This document shows positions 1 through 11,119 of a stretch of 64,000 nt of DNA, piece after piece (position 1 is the first letter of the stretch; every line of letters starts with the position of its first letter). Source of the DNA: Flectonema sp. DT1601 (lineage: Eukaryota > Euglenozoa > Diplonemea > Diplonemida > Diplonemidae); contig OZ025806.1 in the NCBI GenBank assembly GCA_964019425.1, forward strand, positions 118,501-182,500, written 5' to 3'. The position numbers were made by a program, and so were the translations under genes. Under the pieces are notes generated by a model. The model had not been told where the DNA came from. It worked only from the letters and a program-made list of their open reading frames with translations, and searched no databases.

Positions 1-608
1 TATACATTCTTAAGAATGAATTAGGAAGCTACTCGACTACCACAACTCCTCAGAAAGATATCCCAACAAAAGATAAGATGTCATTCGTAAGACTCTCACT
101 CTCTTGTTTCAGTAGATCTTTTTGGATATAAACATAGTTGAGTTGTGAATGTAAAGAAGAACTAAAAGGTAACATTTAACAGGTGACTAGACGACCCTCA
201 CAAACAGAATCGATGAAGGGTTTAAATAAACCCTTCGTAAACGAAAAAAGATAAAATACAAAAAGATCGAACTTAAAAATAATAATTACAATTAATCTCC
301 TCCCTGTTGGGAAATTGTCATCCCCACACACCTCCCCCCCCGTCGGATTTTATCAATGTAATTACTAGGGGAATCTCACTCTTTAACTTTTCTGATAAGA
401 GGTCCGTCCCCCCCTACGCAAATACATTGATTTGGTATCCGTGAGAGATGAGTTTATATGTTGTAGAAAAAAAAACACGGTTTTTCCCGAGCGAAAAAAA
501 TAATTATTTATCTCAACAGAGAATATACGTATTATTACAGTTCTATTGTTACAAAAGAAAGCAAAGAAAAAAAAAAAAAAAAATTTAAAAAAAAAAAGAA
601 AAAAAAAA

Positions 609-735
609 CATTCAGATAAAAGCCTTTTATTTTGGTGATCGAAGAGAGTATTACTGGCGCACGGGGGGAAAAATTGATAAACGGTGTCGAATAATAAATA
701 AAACAGCTCTTAAATCTGAATAGGTCTTCTTCTCA
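609..735. repeat. Module D copy 1 (ends pair ATTCAGAT/ATCTGAAT)
   Basis: The segment begins CATTCAGATAAAAGCC and ends AAATCTGAATAGG, so its ends can pair over 8-10 bp and enclose about 100 nt. Two similar modules lie at 2472-2576 and 13575-13690, both starting CATTCAGAT and ending with ATCTGAAT or ATCTAAAT followed by a TTCTCCGAC-type tail. It could be a small non-autonomous mobile element or a structured RNA family. Copy 1 is the least similar of the three. Confidence 0.35.
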
Positions 736-798
736 ATATTTTTTTTTTTTTTTACCTCAAACAAAAAAAAAAAAAAAAAAATTATGAAAAATCGAAAA

Positions 799-836
799 AT
801 CAAAGCATTCAGGTCAAAAACCCGAATGCTTTGATA
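799..836. other. Near-perfect hairpin, 11-bp stem
   Basis: TCAAAGCATTC at 800-810 is the exact reverse complement of GAATGCTTTGA at 824-834. The 13-nt loop can add two more G-C pairs. No gene flanks it closely, so its role is not evident. Confidence 0.5.
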
Positions 837-1928
837 ATAACAATAAAAATTTAATTATTTATTTATTTACGAAGCCTAGGAAGCCAAAAGCCAGGAAAAG
901 CTCACAGAGTAACAGTTATATCGCTACCAGCAACCGTGAGACTCTCACAGACGATAAGAGACGTAGAATTAAAAAAACTATTTTCAAAAAGAAAAAAATA
1001 AATAAAAACAAAAAATAAAAAACTACAATAACTACTGGAATTGCAAATTAACGATCACACACACACAGGATTTCACAAATGACACTAACCTTCAGCAATG
1101 TATACTAAGCTATATTTATTCTCTACGCTATCACCAAGTTTTCCTCCAGCCGAAGGCACTTCTGTAAAAGTTCGATGACGCTTACACATACATAATGATA
1201 CAATAATCACACGCTTCTCCAATGCTCTTCTTCCATCTTCCCTGTTACTCTGGCGAGGTACAGTGAGAGGGGAAAAAGAGTACTTTGCAAGAAGAATATA
1301 AAAAAGTTCATTACATCGCACCGCGCAACACCAATACTGCAAACTACGAAGCTACGAGGCAGAAGCAACACTCCAATTTTGTGTCGTCAGAATTGGTTTG
1401 GTAGCTCAAGGATCCGAATATAACTATGTCATTGTCAGCAAAGGGAAGGGGAACAAAAAGAATAATTTAAAAGAAAATAAATAATCCTCGAAAAATTCCG
1501 ACTGTTCGGTTTTCAGCAAAGAAGGTAACTTATTAAAAACAGAGATAGTTCAACAGCACAGAGAGAGGGGAAACTATGTAAAAACAGTAATAACAATTTT
1601 AGGTATTAAAAACACTTTTTTTTTTTTTTTTTGGGAAAAATCGCTAATTCCAATACAGAGGTTTCTGAACTTATTTTCTGTGGTAGGGGGAAAAAAATAA
1701 ATAAATAAAAAAGAGGTCTCCCGATTCCAAGTAAAGCAATATATTTATTAAAGCTTTACACCAACGGATGGGATGTTTGCTGAGCATCCTGCCACCCATT
1801 AAAAAAAAAAAAGGAAAACCTAAGCAAACACAAGCAAACACACAAAAGAGGAAACTGACCGAAGAAAAAAAACGTATTTGTAGTTGTTAATCAAAGACAC
1901 GCACAGAAAGGGGGTGAAACTTTGACAA

Positions 1929-1983
1929 TGTAAAAACAGTAACAACTTTAGAGTATTAAAAACAAAATTAATATCAAAGTACT
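1929..1983 (+). repeat. Repeat E, uninterrupted copy
   Basis: The segment reads TGTAAAAACAGTAACAAC, then TTTAGAGTATTAAAAAC, then ATTAATATCAAAGTAC. The same sequence occurs at 24070-24119 plus 24364-24376, where it is split by a 245-bp inverted-repeat element. This copy therefore serves as a paralogous empty site. A shorter related piece lies near 1577-1612. Confidence 0.5.
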
Positions 1984-2471
1984 GTGACTGAAAAAAATAT
2001 TTGTGGTTGTTAATCAAAGACAAATTACGTTTAGAAAAAAGAAAACATAAAAGGGAAAATTATATTTTTTTTTTTGTCTTATGATCAGAAGACGTTGTCG
2101 AATCTGGTAATTCGAGGACCACGTACAGTCAGGTTGAGCATCCCTGTAATACGTTTTAACTTATACTTAAATAAAGTCAAAAAAAAGGGGGGGGAAAAAA
2201 AAAACAGTTTTTTATTCTTGCTATAGTTTGTAGCACACTACTAGCGGCGCACTTTTTTTGTTATAAAAACAAAAAGTATAACGTTTTGAGGATATTCTAA
2301 AAATTCATAAATGAGGGAAAAGTACATTTGTGCACTTCTTTTGATGTGAAGCTAGATCTAATCTTGTAATGCCGCAACCATTGCAGCGTTGTCTTTTCTT
2401 CACATACTTGCAGAGTGCAGATACGGTTCATTACCTGCACAGAGAGGTAAACTAAATCGATATTCGAAACC

Positions 2472-2576
2472 CATTCAGATAAAGCCTTCAGATATTAATC
2501 GAAAGACTGCAGCAATACCGACACCACAGTGATATGGATAATCTGAATTAGTTTTCTTTCTCCGACTTCGTCATCG
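2472..2576. repeat. Module D copy 2
   Basis: It starts CATTCAGATAAAGCCTTC and closes with ATCTGAATTAG and TTCTTTCTCCGACTTCGTC. Copy 3 at 13575-13690 matches it at both ends (CATTCAGATTAGCCTTC and ATCTAAATAG ... TTCTCCGACTACGTCG), while the middles differ. It sits just beyond the stop codon of the neighbouring minus-strand gene, so it could be part of that gene's 3' UTR. Confidence 0.4.
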
Positions 2577-2639
2577 AAAACGCTTCAACAGATTTTTTCC
2601 GAAAACTTTTTTTTGTTTTCAGATCGAAAGTAAAAATCG

Positions 2640-4145
2640 TCAAATCGTAAATTTATCAACCCGACTAGAAACACTCGAGGGCTGTACTTCATAAATATAG
2701 TTATGGAGATAATTTAATAATGAAATGTTCACTTCCATTTGTGCTTTACAAGATTCCACTGAGACTTCAGGAAGTGACACAGAGGCTGGTGTGCCATATG
2801 TTGTTTTTAGTGCAGTAAAAAACGGACATGGAGGAGGAATAATCGGAGCATAAATCATGTCTGACGGGTATTCTCTATCTCTGCAGTTCATTGGTAGAGC
2901 AACTGAATCTGTGAAGACGTAATTTGTTGATTTTTTAGATGAAGAGCTACTCGAACTACTGTCTTCATCACTTTGGTCGTCAAGTTCACTACAGAACACA
3001 AGAGTTAATTCTTTATCTCTCTGTGAGATCGGGTCTAAATCAGTCATTTCTTTTATCGAAATACCATTGACCGATTTCAAATATGATTTTATGAAACAGG
3101 CTCCTCCAACATCACAAGCGAGGGTATCGCTGTAGACTCCGCTGAGCATTTTATTTTTATGAAAGAGGAATCCACTGTCAACATCGGTTGAAATACGAGG
3201 AATTGTTATTCTATCTCTGAGACCAACTGTGAGATTAGTATGAATCCGATCAGAAGGTAAACTACCCAAAACTTTATCAAAATGAGACTCAGAATGAACA
3301 GGAACTCCTTGAGCATGAGTAATGCTTAATCCCACGGCGTTACTAATCCCAGGGACTGAAGCAGTTCGAGATGACCCGTTCACAGCAGAAATAATTAAAT
3401 CTGACGTTATGAGACCTACATCATAAGCAGGTTTAGAGCAGTCATATGGAATGCAATATGTCTTTGATTCTACTGAAGGTTCAAACACCGGCTTAGCCCA
3501 TTCAATTACACTACTTTTTACAATTGGAGATTCAGGCTGTTGTCGAGTTGGTGACACTACAGTGTTGGTGGTTGCCTTATCTCGATCGATTTTATTCATG
3601 AACTTATCTGATTCATTATTACGTCTTTGTTGTTTTATCAAAGTCAACTTTTCTTTAGGATTAAGGTATCCCTTTCCTTTTCTCTTACATATGTATTGAA
3701 GGTCACCAATATTTGCAACCTTTTTAACAGGAAGAGGTGTATTTCTTTTATTATTTATCGCAATGATAGAAAGCCATGCCTCTCTAGCACTAGAAGTTTG
3801 TGCATCCCACGTCATGCTTGGTTCTGGTTCATTGGGTGATGGCATTAGACAGAATCGCAGTCCCTTATCAGTGTGACAGTAAACCACTCCTTGAATTTCA
3901 GAGGCGCTTAGTAATCGTAAGATCTGTCCTCGTTTTCCTGATATCATGATTACTCCGTCATAGTTTGTTGTTATAAGTAATCCAACATTCTTAGATCCTC
4001 CTTTCGTATCTATTTTTCTTACTTTAGCATAATGAACCAGATCAGATGCTTTTCCAAAAGCATAGTCAGATTTTACTGGTGGAATAGGTATCGAACCTGG
4101 AAGAGGAAGAGCGGTGTCCTCAGGACCTGGACCCTCATACGACAT
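2640..4145 (-). CDS. Hypothetical protein with N-terminal PH-like domain
   Basis: A single exon encodes 501 residues, with ATG at 4145 and TGA at 2640. Residues about 25-140 have the pattern of a pleckstrin-homology-like fold: alternating short hydrophobic strands, a GLRFCLMP-type strand, and an amphipathic helix containing REAWLSII where a PH domain has its final helix. This is followed by a basic Lys/Arg-rich stretch (about 150-195), a long region of low similarity to anything I know, and a serine tract (about 395-410) after an acidic DDQSDED run. There is no signal peptide or membrane segment, so it is probably cytosolic, perhaps peripherally membrane-bound if the PH call is right. A T-run of about 22 nt ending in AG lies some 20 nt before the ATG (transcribed strand). 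The PH assignment is an inference and the rest is unassigned. Confidence 0.6.
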   Translation of the reverse strand: MSYEGPGPEDTALPLPGSIPIPPVKSDYAFGKASDLVHYAKVRKIDTKGGSKNVGLLITTNYDGVIMISGKRGQILRLLSASEIQGVVYCHTDKGLRFCLMPSPNEPEPSMTWDAQTSSAREAWLSIIAINNKRNTPLPVKKVANIGDLQYICKRKGKGYLNPKEKLTLIKQQRRNNESDKFMNKIDRDKATTNTVVSPTRQQPESPIVKSSVIEWAKPVFEPSVESKTYCIPYDCSKPAYDVGLITSDLIISAVNGSSRTASVPGISNAVGLSITHAQGVPVHSESHFDKVLGSLPSDRIHTNLTVGLRDRITIPRISTDVDSGFLFHKNKMLSGVYSDTLACDVGGACFIKSYLKSVNGISIKEMTDLDPISQRDKELTLVFCSELDDQSDEDSSSSSSSSKKSTNYVFTDSVALPMNCRDREYPSDMIYAPIIPPPCPFFTALKTTYGTPASVSLPEVSVESCKAQMEVNISLLNYLHNYIYEVQPSSVSSRVDKFTI

Positions 4146-4313
4146 TATTTATTACTGCATTCTGTTCTCAAAAAAAAAAAAAAAAAAAAAAAAATAGAAT
4201 AGAATAGAATTACATTTGGATTGTCACACAAGATTTTCCAAGATGATTGTCGTAAGCGACGTACAAAGATATAAAATAATCAAAATATCAACACGAGTAA
4301 GAGACATATACAA

Positions 4314-4405
4314 TTACAAATGGTGACTCCCAGGATGTTCAATGATGCTGAAGCCTCGTTTCTGAGTAGCGATTCCGATGTTGCTGTGAAAACAACCGAC
4401 GAAAC
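4314..4405 (-). CDS. Possible orphan 3' coding exon
   Basis: On the minus strand an acceptor-like TTTTAG is followed by a 92-nt open stretch that ends in TAA at 4314. It encodes a peptide containing NIGIATQKRGFS and IIEHPGSHHL, which is ordinary in composition, unlike the low-complexity frames around it. It lies between the stop of the Gly-rich gene (4799) and the start of the PH-like gene (4145). It could be the last exon of a short gene whose upstream exon I could not find, or an alternative 3' end. I do not recognise the protein. Confidence 0.25.
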
Positions 4406-4798
4406 CTAAAATTACATTTAAGTGATCCTTATGGAGGACCGTGTTCTGATGTAAAATATAAATAAAATATTTAACACTCGCAAAATATAAAAACTAGCAA
4501 AAAAATATCAGCAAAAAAAATATCACAAAAAAAGTGATCCCGTAGCAGTGTAGCATTCATTTAACCATCGTTTTTTTTTTTTTTTTTTGTTTGTTTATTT
4601 TTTCCCCCCCTCATTCCTAAATTCCGGTTAAATCCTTAAAATACACATATAACAATCAACAGCGACAACAACAAATGAAATTTCTGAAACGTATGCGATC
4701 GGAGACAGTAGAGTTAAGAAGACAGAACTTTCCTCAAAGATCAAAGGAGGGGCACAACAAACAACATAATAATATTTGTAATAAAAGTGTTCTCCTTC
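4406..4798. other. Intergenic, A/T rich
   Basis: It contains short A and T runs (a long T-run at about 4570-4588) and no supported gene. The 4146-4313 stretch on the other side of the orphan exon is similar, with an A-run at about 4170-4192 that forms a pyrimidine tract upstream of the PH-like gene. Confidence 0.5.
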
Positions 4799-6754
4799 TC
4801 AATTATCCAATTCGATAGTTTTGTTATTTGAAGGAAGCACAATGAGACCATCACTACCAGCACCACCAGATGCAGAAAATGGAGTCTTTCTTTGAGAGAC
4901 GAGATGGAATGTGGGAGTCAGACCTCCAATACCACCACGGCATTGAATAGAACCTGAATTTTGAAATGATCGTTCAGAACATTTTATTTGAATACAACCA
5001 CCTGATCCGCCTCCTCCTCCAGAAGTTCCCTGAGTAGGACCAGAGTCACCAGGTGTGCCATTGCAAGAGATGGTTCCGTTATTTTCAAAAACAGAAGTTG
5101 TAATTAATAAACATCCTCCACCATTACCTCCTTTAATACACGTATTAACTCTTTGAGATAGGAAAGTGTCATGAGAAGCTGTTGAGGAAACGCTTCCCGT
5201 GTCAGAGTCACAGAGAGGGGCAAATGGATGACCTCCTCCACCACCAGCACCCATAAAAAATGGTTTTGAATTTTGGGACCCACCTTTACCCCCAGCTGTG
5301 GTCGAACGTCCTGAAGTACCCGATAGGATTGCTCCTCCCCCTCCTCCCCCGCCTGATTCTCTTCCAGTTTGGGCACTGCCACCACCACCTCCAGAATTAT
5401 TGCATGCAGTGCTGTAGGTTCCTTCTCCTATGTCAGATTCACCTTGTTGAGCTTGGTCTTGATTATGTTCACAAAGATATTCCCCTCCACGATAACCTAA
5501 ACCATCAAGTATTATTGAACCACCACTTTCTATTATAATTGTGTCACATTTTATATCAATGCTGCCTCCAGATTGGCCATTCCACGGCCTAGTTCGAATA
5601 CATCCGCCGTTTTGAATAATTACAGAACCGAATACGTGACTTCCAGGGAGGAGAAATTCTTCAGAATCTACGAGAAGGCTGACTACTTGTGTCGATGCAG
5701 TAGTGACTAATAATAATAAAGAGAAAGTAACTCCAGTAATAGCTGCATCACTTATGATATTATCAGAATCAGATAGAGGATCAGGTAGGGAAATAGAATC
5801 ATCAGTTGCACAATTAGTTTCTGCGATCATAGTAAGCAACTCCTGTGTTGACCGCTCTGGACTAGGCGATGACGGAATCACAGCCGGTAATGCACTCTTG
5901 AGCTGTTTGATACCTGGAATTGCAAGCTGACCACGTATTGTGATATAAGAAAGTTCACATAATAAAAATGACCCAGGACTCGTACTGTCAATAGGATTTA
6001 TTCTTGGATAACCAATTGATGGTAAAACTTCTGACAGGTCATTTACTTGCGACAGATCATTCAAAATAGATGGACTCACTGAAACACCTCTCAGACTGTC
6101 AGCAGCTATCGCAGCCCTAATCGCTCTGAGTGAGTTGAGAAGCCATGGAAGCACTCGTTTAGTTAGTTCTGTTTTGTGGGTTTGTAGTTTTTCTGTTTCA
6201 CTGCGACATCTGTCCTGAAGAACGTTTGCTCTGTTTTTAATTCTACCCATCTCATCGTATTTCGTGACCTTAGTTGATGAATAGGCAACTTGATCAACGA
6301 GGAAATCAGCGTACAATGCAACCTGATAAGCAGAGTCGTGAACAGATACTAACGCGTCATCAACGTCACTCGCAAACTGTTCAACAACAGCAAAAGCATC
6401 CCCGAGAAGGATCTCCCAAGATTCAAGAACTTCTCGTCTGGGTACAGTTGTTATTAAACACATCGCATCAGGTGACTCACGGACTTCTGACAACAATGAG
6501 AATGTCTCTGGTGAGGGTGAGAGGGTACATCTATTTTGATGATTCTGCATTAAGCTATGTATCGCAACCCATTCTTTATGGATTACTCCTATCTCATGAA
6601 TTGTAAAAGACAGTTCTTCGAGTGTCTTTGTCTTGTCTTGCAGAACTACGTCACCAAAACTCAACGCTCGTGAACTCAACCTCCCTAAAAATAAATTCCA
6701 TAACCTATGTGCCTGAGCTAACTTCTCGGGTGATTCCTCAGCATTAAGCTGCAT
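4799..6754 (-). CDS. Membrane protein with Gly-rich extracellular domain
   Basis: I place the start at 6754, the second in-frame Met. The open frame extends 26 residues further to 6832, but an AG-ended tract lies about 20 nt before the second Met and the extra residues look non-coding. The product is about 651 residues. Its first 330 or so are helical and charged. A hydrophobic segment follows (about 337-360 by this start, containing VTFSLLLLVTTAS). The C-terminal 280 residues are extremely glycine rich, with GGGGGS and GGGGGGG runs alternating with strand-like SIDIKCDTIII and SGGSIILDG units. That pattern suggests a right-handed beta-helix or a Gly-rich surface domain. With no N-terminal signal, the likely topology is N-in, C-out. 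I do not recognise the family. Confidence 0.65.
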   Translation of the reverse strand: MQLNAEESPEKLAQAHRLWNLFLGRLSSRALSFGDVVLQDKTKTLEELSFTIHEIGVIHKEWVAIHSLMQNHQNRCTLSPSPETFSLLSEVRESPDAMCLITTVPRREVLESWEILLGDAFAVVEQFASDVDDALVSVHDSAYQVALYADFLVDQVAYSSTKVTKYDEMGRIKNRANVLQDRCRSETEKLQTHKTELTKRVLPWLLNSLRAIRAAIAADSLRGVSVSPSILNDLSQVNDLSEVLPSIGYPRINPIDSTSPGSFLLCELSYITIRGQLAIPGIKQLKSALPAVIPSSPSPERSTQELLTMIAETNCATDDSISLPDPLSDSDNIISDAAITGVTFSLLLLVTTASTQVVSLLVDSEEFLLPGSHVFGSVIIQNGGCIRTRPWNGQSGGSIDIKCDTIIIESGGSIILDGLGYRGGEYLCEHNQDQAQQGESDIGEGTYSTACNNSGGGGGSAQTGRESGGGGGGGAILSGTSGRSTTAGGKGGSQNSKPFFMGAGGGGGHPFAPLCDSDTGSVSSTASHDTFLSQRVNTCIKGGNGGGCLLITTSVFENNGTISCNGTPGDSGPTQGTSGGGGGSGGCIQIKCSERSFQNSGSIQCRGGIGGLTPTFHLVSQRKTPFSASGGAGSDGLIVLPSNNKTIELDN

Positions 6755-6832
6755 TTTGTTCTCCAGTTGAGTGTCTGTATACCGAACAACCCTTGTTTGG
6801 ATGATGTAAAAGATAATAATATTTGGAAGCAA

Positions 6833-7571
6833 TGATCACTTCATTCGACTACAACCAACCACTCGAGAACAAATGTTAACATTGAAACGTAAACTGTTAA
6901 ACGAAGTAAAACTTTCTAATTGCAAGTAATAAGACTGTTTCTCTGGATCTCTCTTGTTCTGTATGAGAACGAATTTCGATGTTTATTCACTTTCGACGGA
7001 AAGGGGAAAATGTCAGAAAAAAGTTTTTCAACTAACAAAGCGACGGTGATTACAGGAAATCCGTATCAAAAACACTCTCTGAGGGGAAAATTCTCTTTTT
7101 CCTTTTTTTTTTTAAAAAACGTTTTTTTTTTTTTTGTTGCTTTCTTTTTTTTGTTTCGCGCACGAAAAATCACAATTCTTGTCAAACCGTAGAAGTCCGA
7201 ATAGAGTTGAGCTTATGAGTTGCTGCAAACAATAACCTTTTTACTGACAAAGGGGTTGTTCAGTATAAAAGAATTCATAAAGAAGAAGAAGAATAAAAAA
7301 AAAAAAGAAGAGCAGGATATTAATTACTAATAATCGTCCTCTCATGATATCCACATCCTGATAGTTTCTTTTTTATATTTTCTTCGCTAGCGAGGGGAGG
7401 CAACTCTTAGAAGTTTTCTCAATTATTATTATTTCAAAAAAGGTACGAGTGAGAGTATATCATTCCTCGAACAAGTATTGCTGAACAGAAATAATTTCTT
7501 GTTAAGAGTGACACGAGTTGATGGGAAAAAAGAAAAGCAGTACAATTACACACAAGGATAACAATCACATC
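6833..7571. other. Intergenic between Gly-rich gene and MAT copy 1
   Basis: A/T-rich sequence with T-runs near 7100-7150 and a GAA/AAG run near 7280-7310. Short plus-strand frames are dominated by Phe from T-runs and are not credible. It should contain the 3' UTR of MAT copy 1 and the 5' region of the Gly-rich gene. I see no other gene. Confidence 0.5.
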
Positions 7572-7811
7572 CTACAGAGTCTTAAGTCCCTCAGGGATGT
7601 TAAGGGTTCTTGGCTTCTCCCAAGTGAATCCCTTCTCACTAGTTCTACCAAAGTGACCCATCGACGCGGTCTCGGAGTAGATTGGTCTTCTCAAGTCCAA
7701 CTCCTTGATGATGTCGTATGGGCGAAGCTTGAAGTTGGCGTTGATGATCTGTTTTATTGAAAGTTGTTTATTTTAAGGAACAGAATTAATAAACAAAAAA
7801 AGAGAGATGAC

Positions 7812-7845
<34 letters not shown>

Positions 7846-9073
7846 TGACAGAAATCAACTAAAAGTCAACAGAATAATAATACATACGGCCAAAAGGTCA
7901 GTGTCTGAGTACTTTCCGGTTCCGTAACTGTCAACGTGGATTGAGAGAGGCTCAGCAACACCGATAGCGTAAGCCAACTGAACCAAACATCTCTTTGCGA
8001 GTCCGGCGGCAACGATCGACTTGGCGATCCAACGTCCGGCGTAGCACGCGGATCTGTCAACCTTGCTAGGATCCTTTCCTGAGAACGCACCTCCTCCGTG
8101 TGCTCCCCATCCACCGTAGGTGTCTACGATAATCTTTCTTCCGGTGAGACCAGCGTCAGCGTTTGGTCCTCCGAGAACGAATCTGCCAGATGGGTTCAAG
8201 TGGTAGATGGTCTGTTTGTTTAGTTTGGTTTGGTTTGGTTTGGTTTGCTCGGCAGAACAGAACAGAACAGAAGTGAAGAGAGAAACTGATGGAAAAGGGG
8301 AAAGTCGGAATTCCAAAGGGAAAGGATACCTCCACTTCCTAGTTTCCGCAAATGATTTAAGAAAAGAAAAGAATAGAAAAGAAACACACCTTGTCGTCAA
8401 GGTACTTGGCTGGGATGACTTCCAAGCAAAGGGCCTTGAGGTCCTCTCTGATCTTCTCGTTGGTGACTTCCTCAGTGTGCTGACTCGAGATCAAGATGCA
8501 GTGAACTCTAAGTGGAGTCAACAATCTCTTACCGTTGCTCTCATCGATCTCGTACTCAACAGTTACCTGAGTCTTGGCATCAGGTCTAGCCCATGCGAGG
8601 CTTCCGTTGTTTCTCTTCTCAGAGTGCTTCTGGGCCAATTGACGGGCCAACTCGTATGACAAAGGCATGAGAGTCTCGGTCTCATCAGTCGCGTATCCGA
8701 ACATAAGTCCCTGGTCACCAGCTCCAAGTGCTCCCTCATCATCGTACTGGGTGCACTGACCAATGTCAGGTGACTGTTGCTCAATCGCAACTAACACGTT
8801 GCAGGTCTTGAAGTCAAATCCCTTCTCACAGTGATCGTATCCGATCTTCTGAACAGTCGCACGAAGGATGCTCTGGTAGTCGATAACGGCCTTGGTGGTG
8901 ATCTCTCCGAACACCATAACCAATCCGGTCTTACAGCAAGACTCACATGCGACCTTCGACATTGGGTCGGCGGCAAGGCACGCGTCAAGGACGGCGTCAG
9001 AGAACTGATCGCACATCTTGTCAGGGTGACCCTCAGTCACGTGCTCCGAGGAGAACATAAAAGTACGTGGCAT
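7572..9073 (-). CDS. S-adenosylmethionine synthetase, copy 1
   Basis: The enzyme makes S-adenosylmethionine from methionine and ATP in the cytosol. Three exons join in frame: 9073-8390, 8211-7888 and 7748-7572, with introns starting GTGTGT and GTATGT and both ending CAG. The product is 394 residues, the usual length for the family. Hallmarks include [12 protein letters not shown] near the N-terminus (ATP/methionine binding), [16 protein letters not shown] in the middle, and [17 protein letters not shown] in exon 2. This is the most downstream of three tandem copies. It differs from the others at one visible residue in exon 1 (GFDFKT here, GFDYKT in copies 2 and 3), and its stop is TAG rather than TAA. 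Intron 2 carries a GAT/ATC trinucleotide run. Confidence 0.95.
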
Positions 9074-9638
9074 TTTGATAAAGTAAGGTTAGTGATAAAA
9101 TAATACTGTGTTGAGAAGTAATATTATAAAAGTGATAATTTAGGGAAACAAATATCTATTCGGAGACTTAATACAAAAAATGATTTAATATCACCGCAAG
9201 AATGTGCTGGGTGAACTCCTGTCTATTTGTTCATCACACCTGAGTAAGGCCGTCTGTAATGAAATATGAATAAGTTCAATTGAAGCTAAGATAAACTACT
9301 TGACAAAGGGAAGCACTCAAACAGACATCAAAATAAAGTGAGGAGTTGGTTTCTTTCCATTTTAAAAAGAAAAACTATCTGATTCGCTAAATTTATTTAT
9401 TTTTTTTATTTTGTGCTTATGGTTCCCAATTTTTTTTTTTTTTTTTTTTTCTCGACGTTTCGGTTGCTTATTGCAAGAGTTGTTCCTTAAGTTGCTGACT
9501 CAGAAGTATAACTTAGTTCTGCATTACTAAAACTCGGTTGTAATTAAGAGCCTACCACTAAAAGGTAAGGAGGAGAAGGAGAGAATGAGACAGAAAGGCA
9601 AGGCAAATAAACAGAAACCACAACTAATACTGCGCTGC
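9074..9638. other. Spacer between MAT copies 1 and 2
   Basis: Unique A/T-rich sequence with a long T-run at about 9430-9450. Similarity between the MAT copies stops close to the start and stop codons, so this spacer is not part of the repeated unit. No other gene is evident. Confidence 0.5.
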
Positions 9639-11119
9639 TTACAGAGTCTTAAGTCCCTCAGGGATGTTAAGGGTTCTTGGCTTCTCCCAAGTGAATCCCT
9701 TCTCACTAGTTCTACCAAAGTGACCCATCGACGCGGTCTCGGAGTAGATTGGTCTTCTCAAGTCCAACTCCTTGATGATGTCGTATGGGCGAAGCTTGAA
9801 GTTGGCGTTGATGATCTGTTTTATTGAAAGTTGTTTATTTTAAGGAACAGAATTAATAAACAAAAAAAAAGAGATGACGATGATGATGATGATGATGATG
9901 ATGACGTGACAGAAATCAACTAAAAGTCAACAGAATAATAATACATACGGCCAAAAGGTCAGTGTCTGAGTACTTTCCGGTTCCGTAACTGTCAACGTGG
10001 ATTGAGAGAGGCTCAGCAACACCGATAGCGTAAGCCAACTGAACCAAACATCTCTTTGCGAGTCCGGCAGCAACGATCGACTTGGCGATCCAACGTCCGG
10101 CGTAGCACGCGGATCTGTCAACCTTGCTAGGATCCTTTCCTGAGAACGCACCTCCTCCGTGTGCTCCCCATCCACCGTAGGTGTCTACGATAATCTTTCT
10201 TCCGGTGAGACCAGCGTCGGCGTTTGGTCCTCCGAGAACGAATCTGCCAGATGGGTTCAAGTGGTAGATGGTCTGTTTGTTTAGTTTGGTTTGGTTTGCT
10301 CGGCAGAACAGAACAGAAGTGAAGAGAGAAATTGATGGAAAAGGGGAAAGTCGGAATTCCAAAGGGAAAGGATACCTCCACTTCCTAGTTTCCGCAAATG
10401 ATTTAAGAAAAGAAAAGAATAGAAAAGAAACACACCTTGTCATCAAGGTACTTGGCTGGGATGACTTCCAAGCAAAGGGCCTTGAGGTCCTCTCTGATCT
10501 TCTCGTTGGTGACTTCCTCAGTGTGCTGACTCGAGATCAAGATGCAGTGAACTCTAAGTGGAGTCAACAATCTCTTACCGTTGCTCTCATCGATCTCGTA
10601 CTCAACAGTTACCTGAGTCTTGGCATCAGGTCTAGCCCATGCGAGGCTTCCGTTGTTTCTCTTCTCAGAGTGCTTCTGGGCCAATTGACGGGCCAATTCG
10701 TATGACAAAGGCATGAGAGTCTCGGTCTCATCAGTCGCGTATCCGAACATAAGTCCCTGGTCACCAGCTCCAAGTGCTCCCTCATCATCGTACTGGGTGC
10801 ACTGACCAATGTCAGGTGACTGTTGCTCAATCGCAACTAACACGTTGCAGGTCTTGTAGTCAAATCCCTTCTCACAGTGATCGTATCCGATCTTCTGAAC
10901 AGTCGCACGAAGGATGCTCTGGTAGTCGATAACGGCCTTGGTGGTGATCTCTCCGAACACCATAACCAATCCGGTCTTACAGCAAGACTCACATGCGACC
11001 TTCGACATTGGGTCGGCGGCAAGGCACGCGTCAAGGACGGCGTCAGAGAACTGATCGCACATCTTGTCAGGGTGACCCTCAGTCACGTGCTCCGAGGAGA
11101 ACATAAAAGTACGTGGCAT
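9639..11119 (-). CDS. S-adenosylmethionine synthetase, copy 2
   Basis: Same enzyme and exon plan as copy 1: exons 11119-10436, 10272-9949 and 9815-9639 encode 394 residues, with TAA stop. Intron 1 is 163 nt here against 178 in copy 1, the difference being the number of TTTGG and GAACA repeats. Intron 2 is 133 nt against 139, differing mainly in the trinucleotide run. Exons are almost identical to copy 3 at the nucleotide level. The start is preceded by a TTACAG about 25 nt upstream on the transcribed strand, shared with copy 3. The high identity of introns as well as exons points to recent duplication or ongoing gene conversion. Confidence 0.95.

Larger units (their letters stand above)
1..2639. 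other. Intergenic region, simple-sequence rich
   Basis: I see no convincing gene here. The stretch is A/T rich, with many A and T homopolymers (around 560-610, 740-780 and 1617-1633), short AAAT-type runs and a small amount of CA repeat near 1060. Open frames on both strands are short and made of low-complexity residues. It does hold three short structured or repeated modules, listed separately: a near-perfect hairpin at 799-836, a module with complementary ends at 609-735 and again at 2472-2576, and a repeat at 1929-1983 that recurs inside an intron near 24.1 kb. Confidence 0.6.

Noticed and set aside
8207-8659. Plus-strand frames opposite MAT exons and minus-strand extensions into introns, at all three copies
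   Set aside because: They are antisense or intron read-through; the minus-strand exon joins restore a complete 394-residue enzyme.
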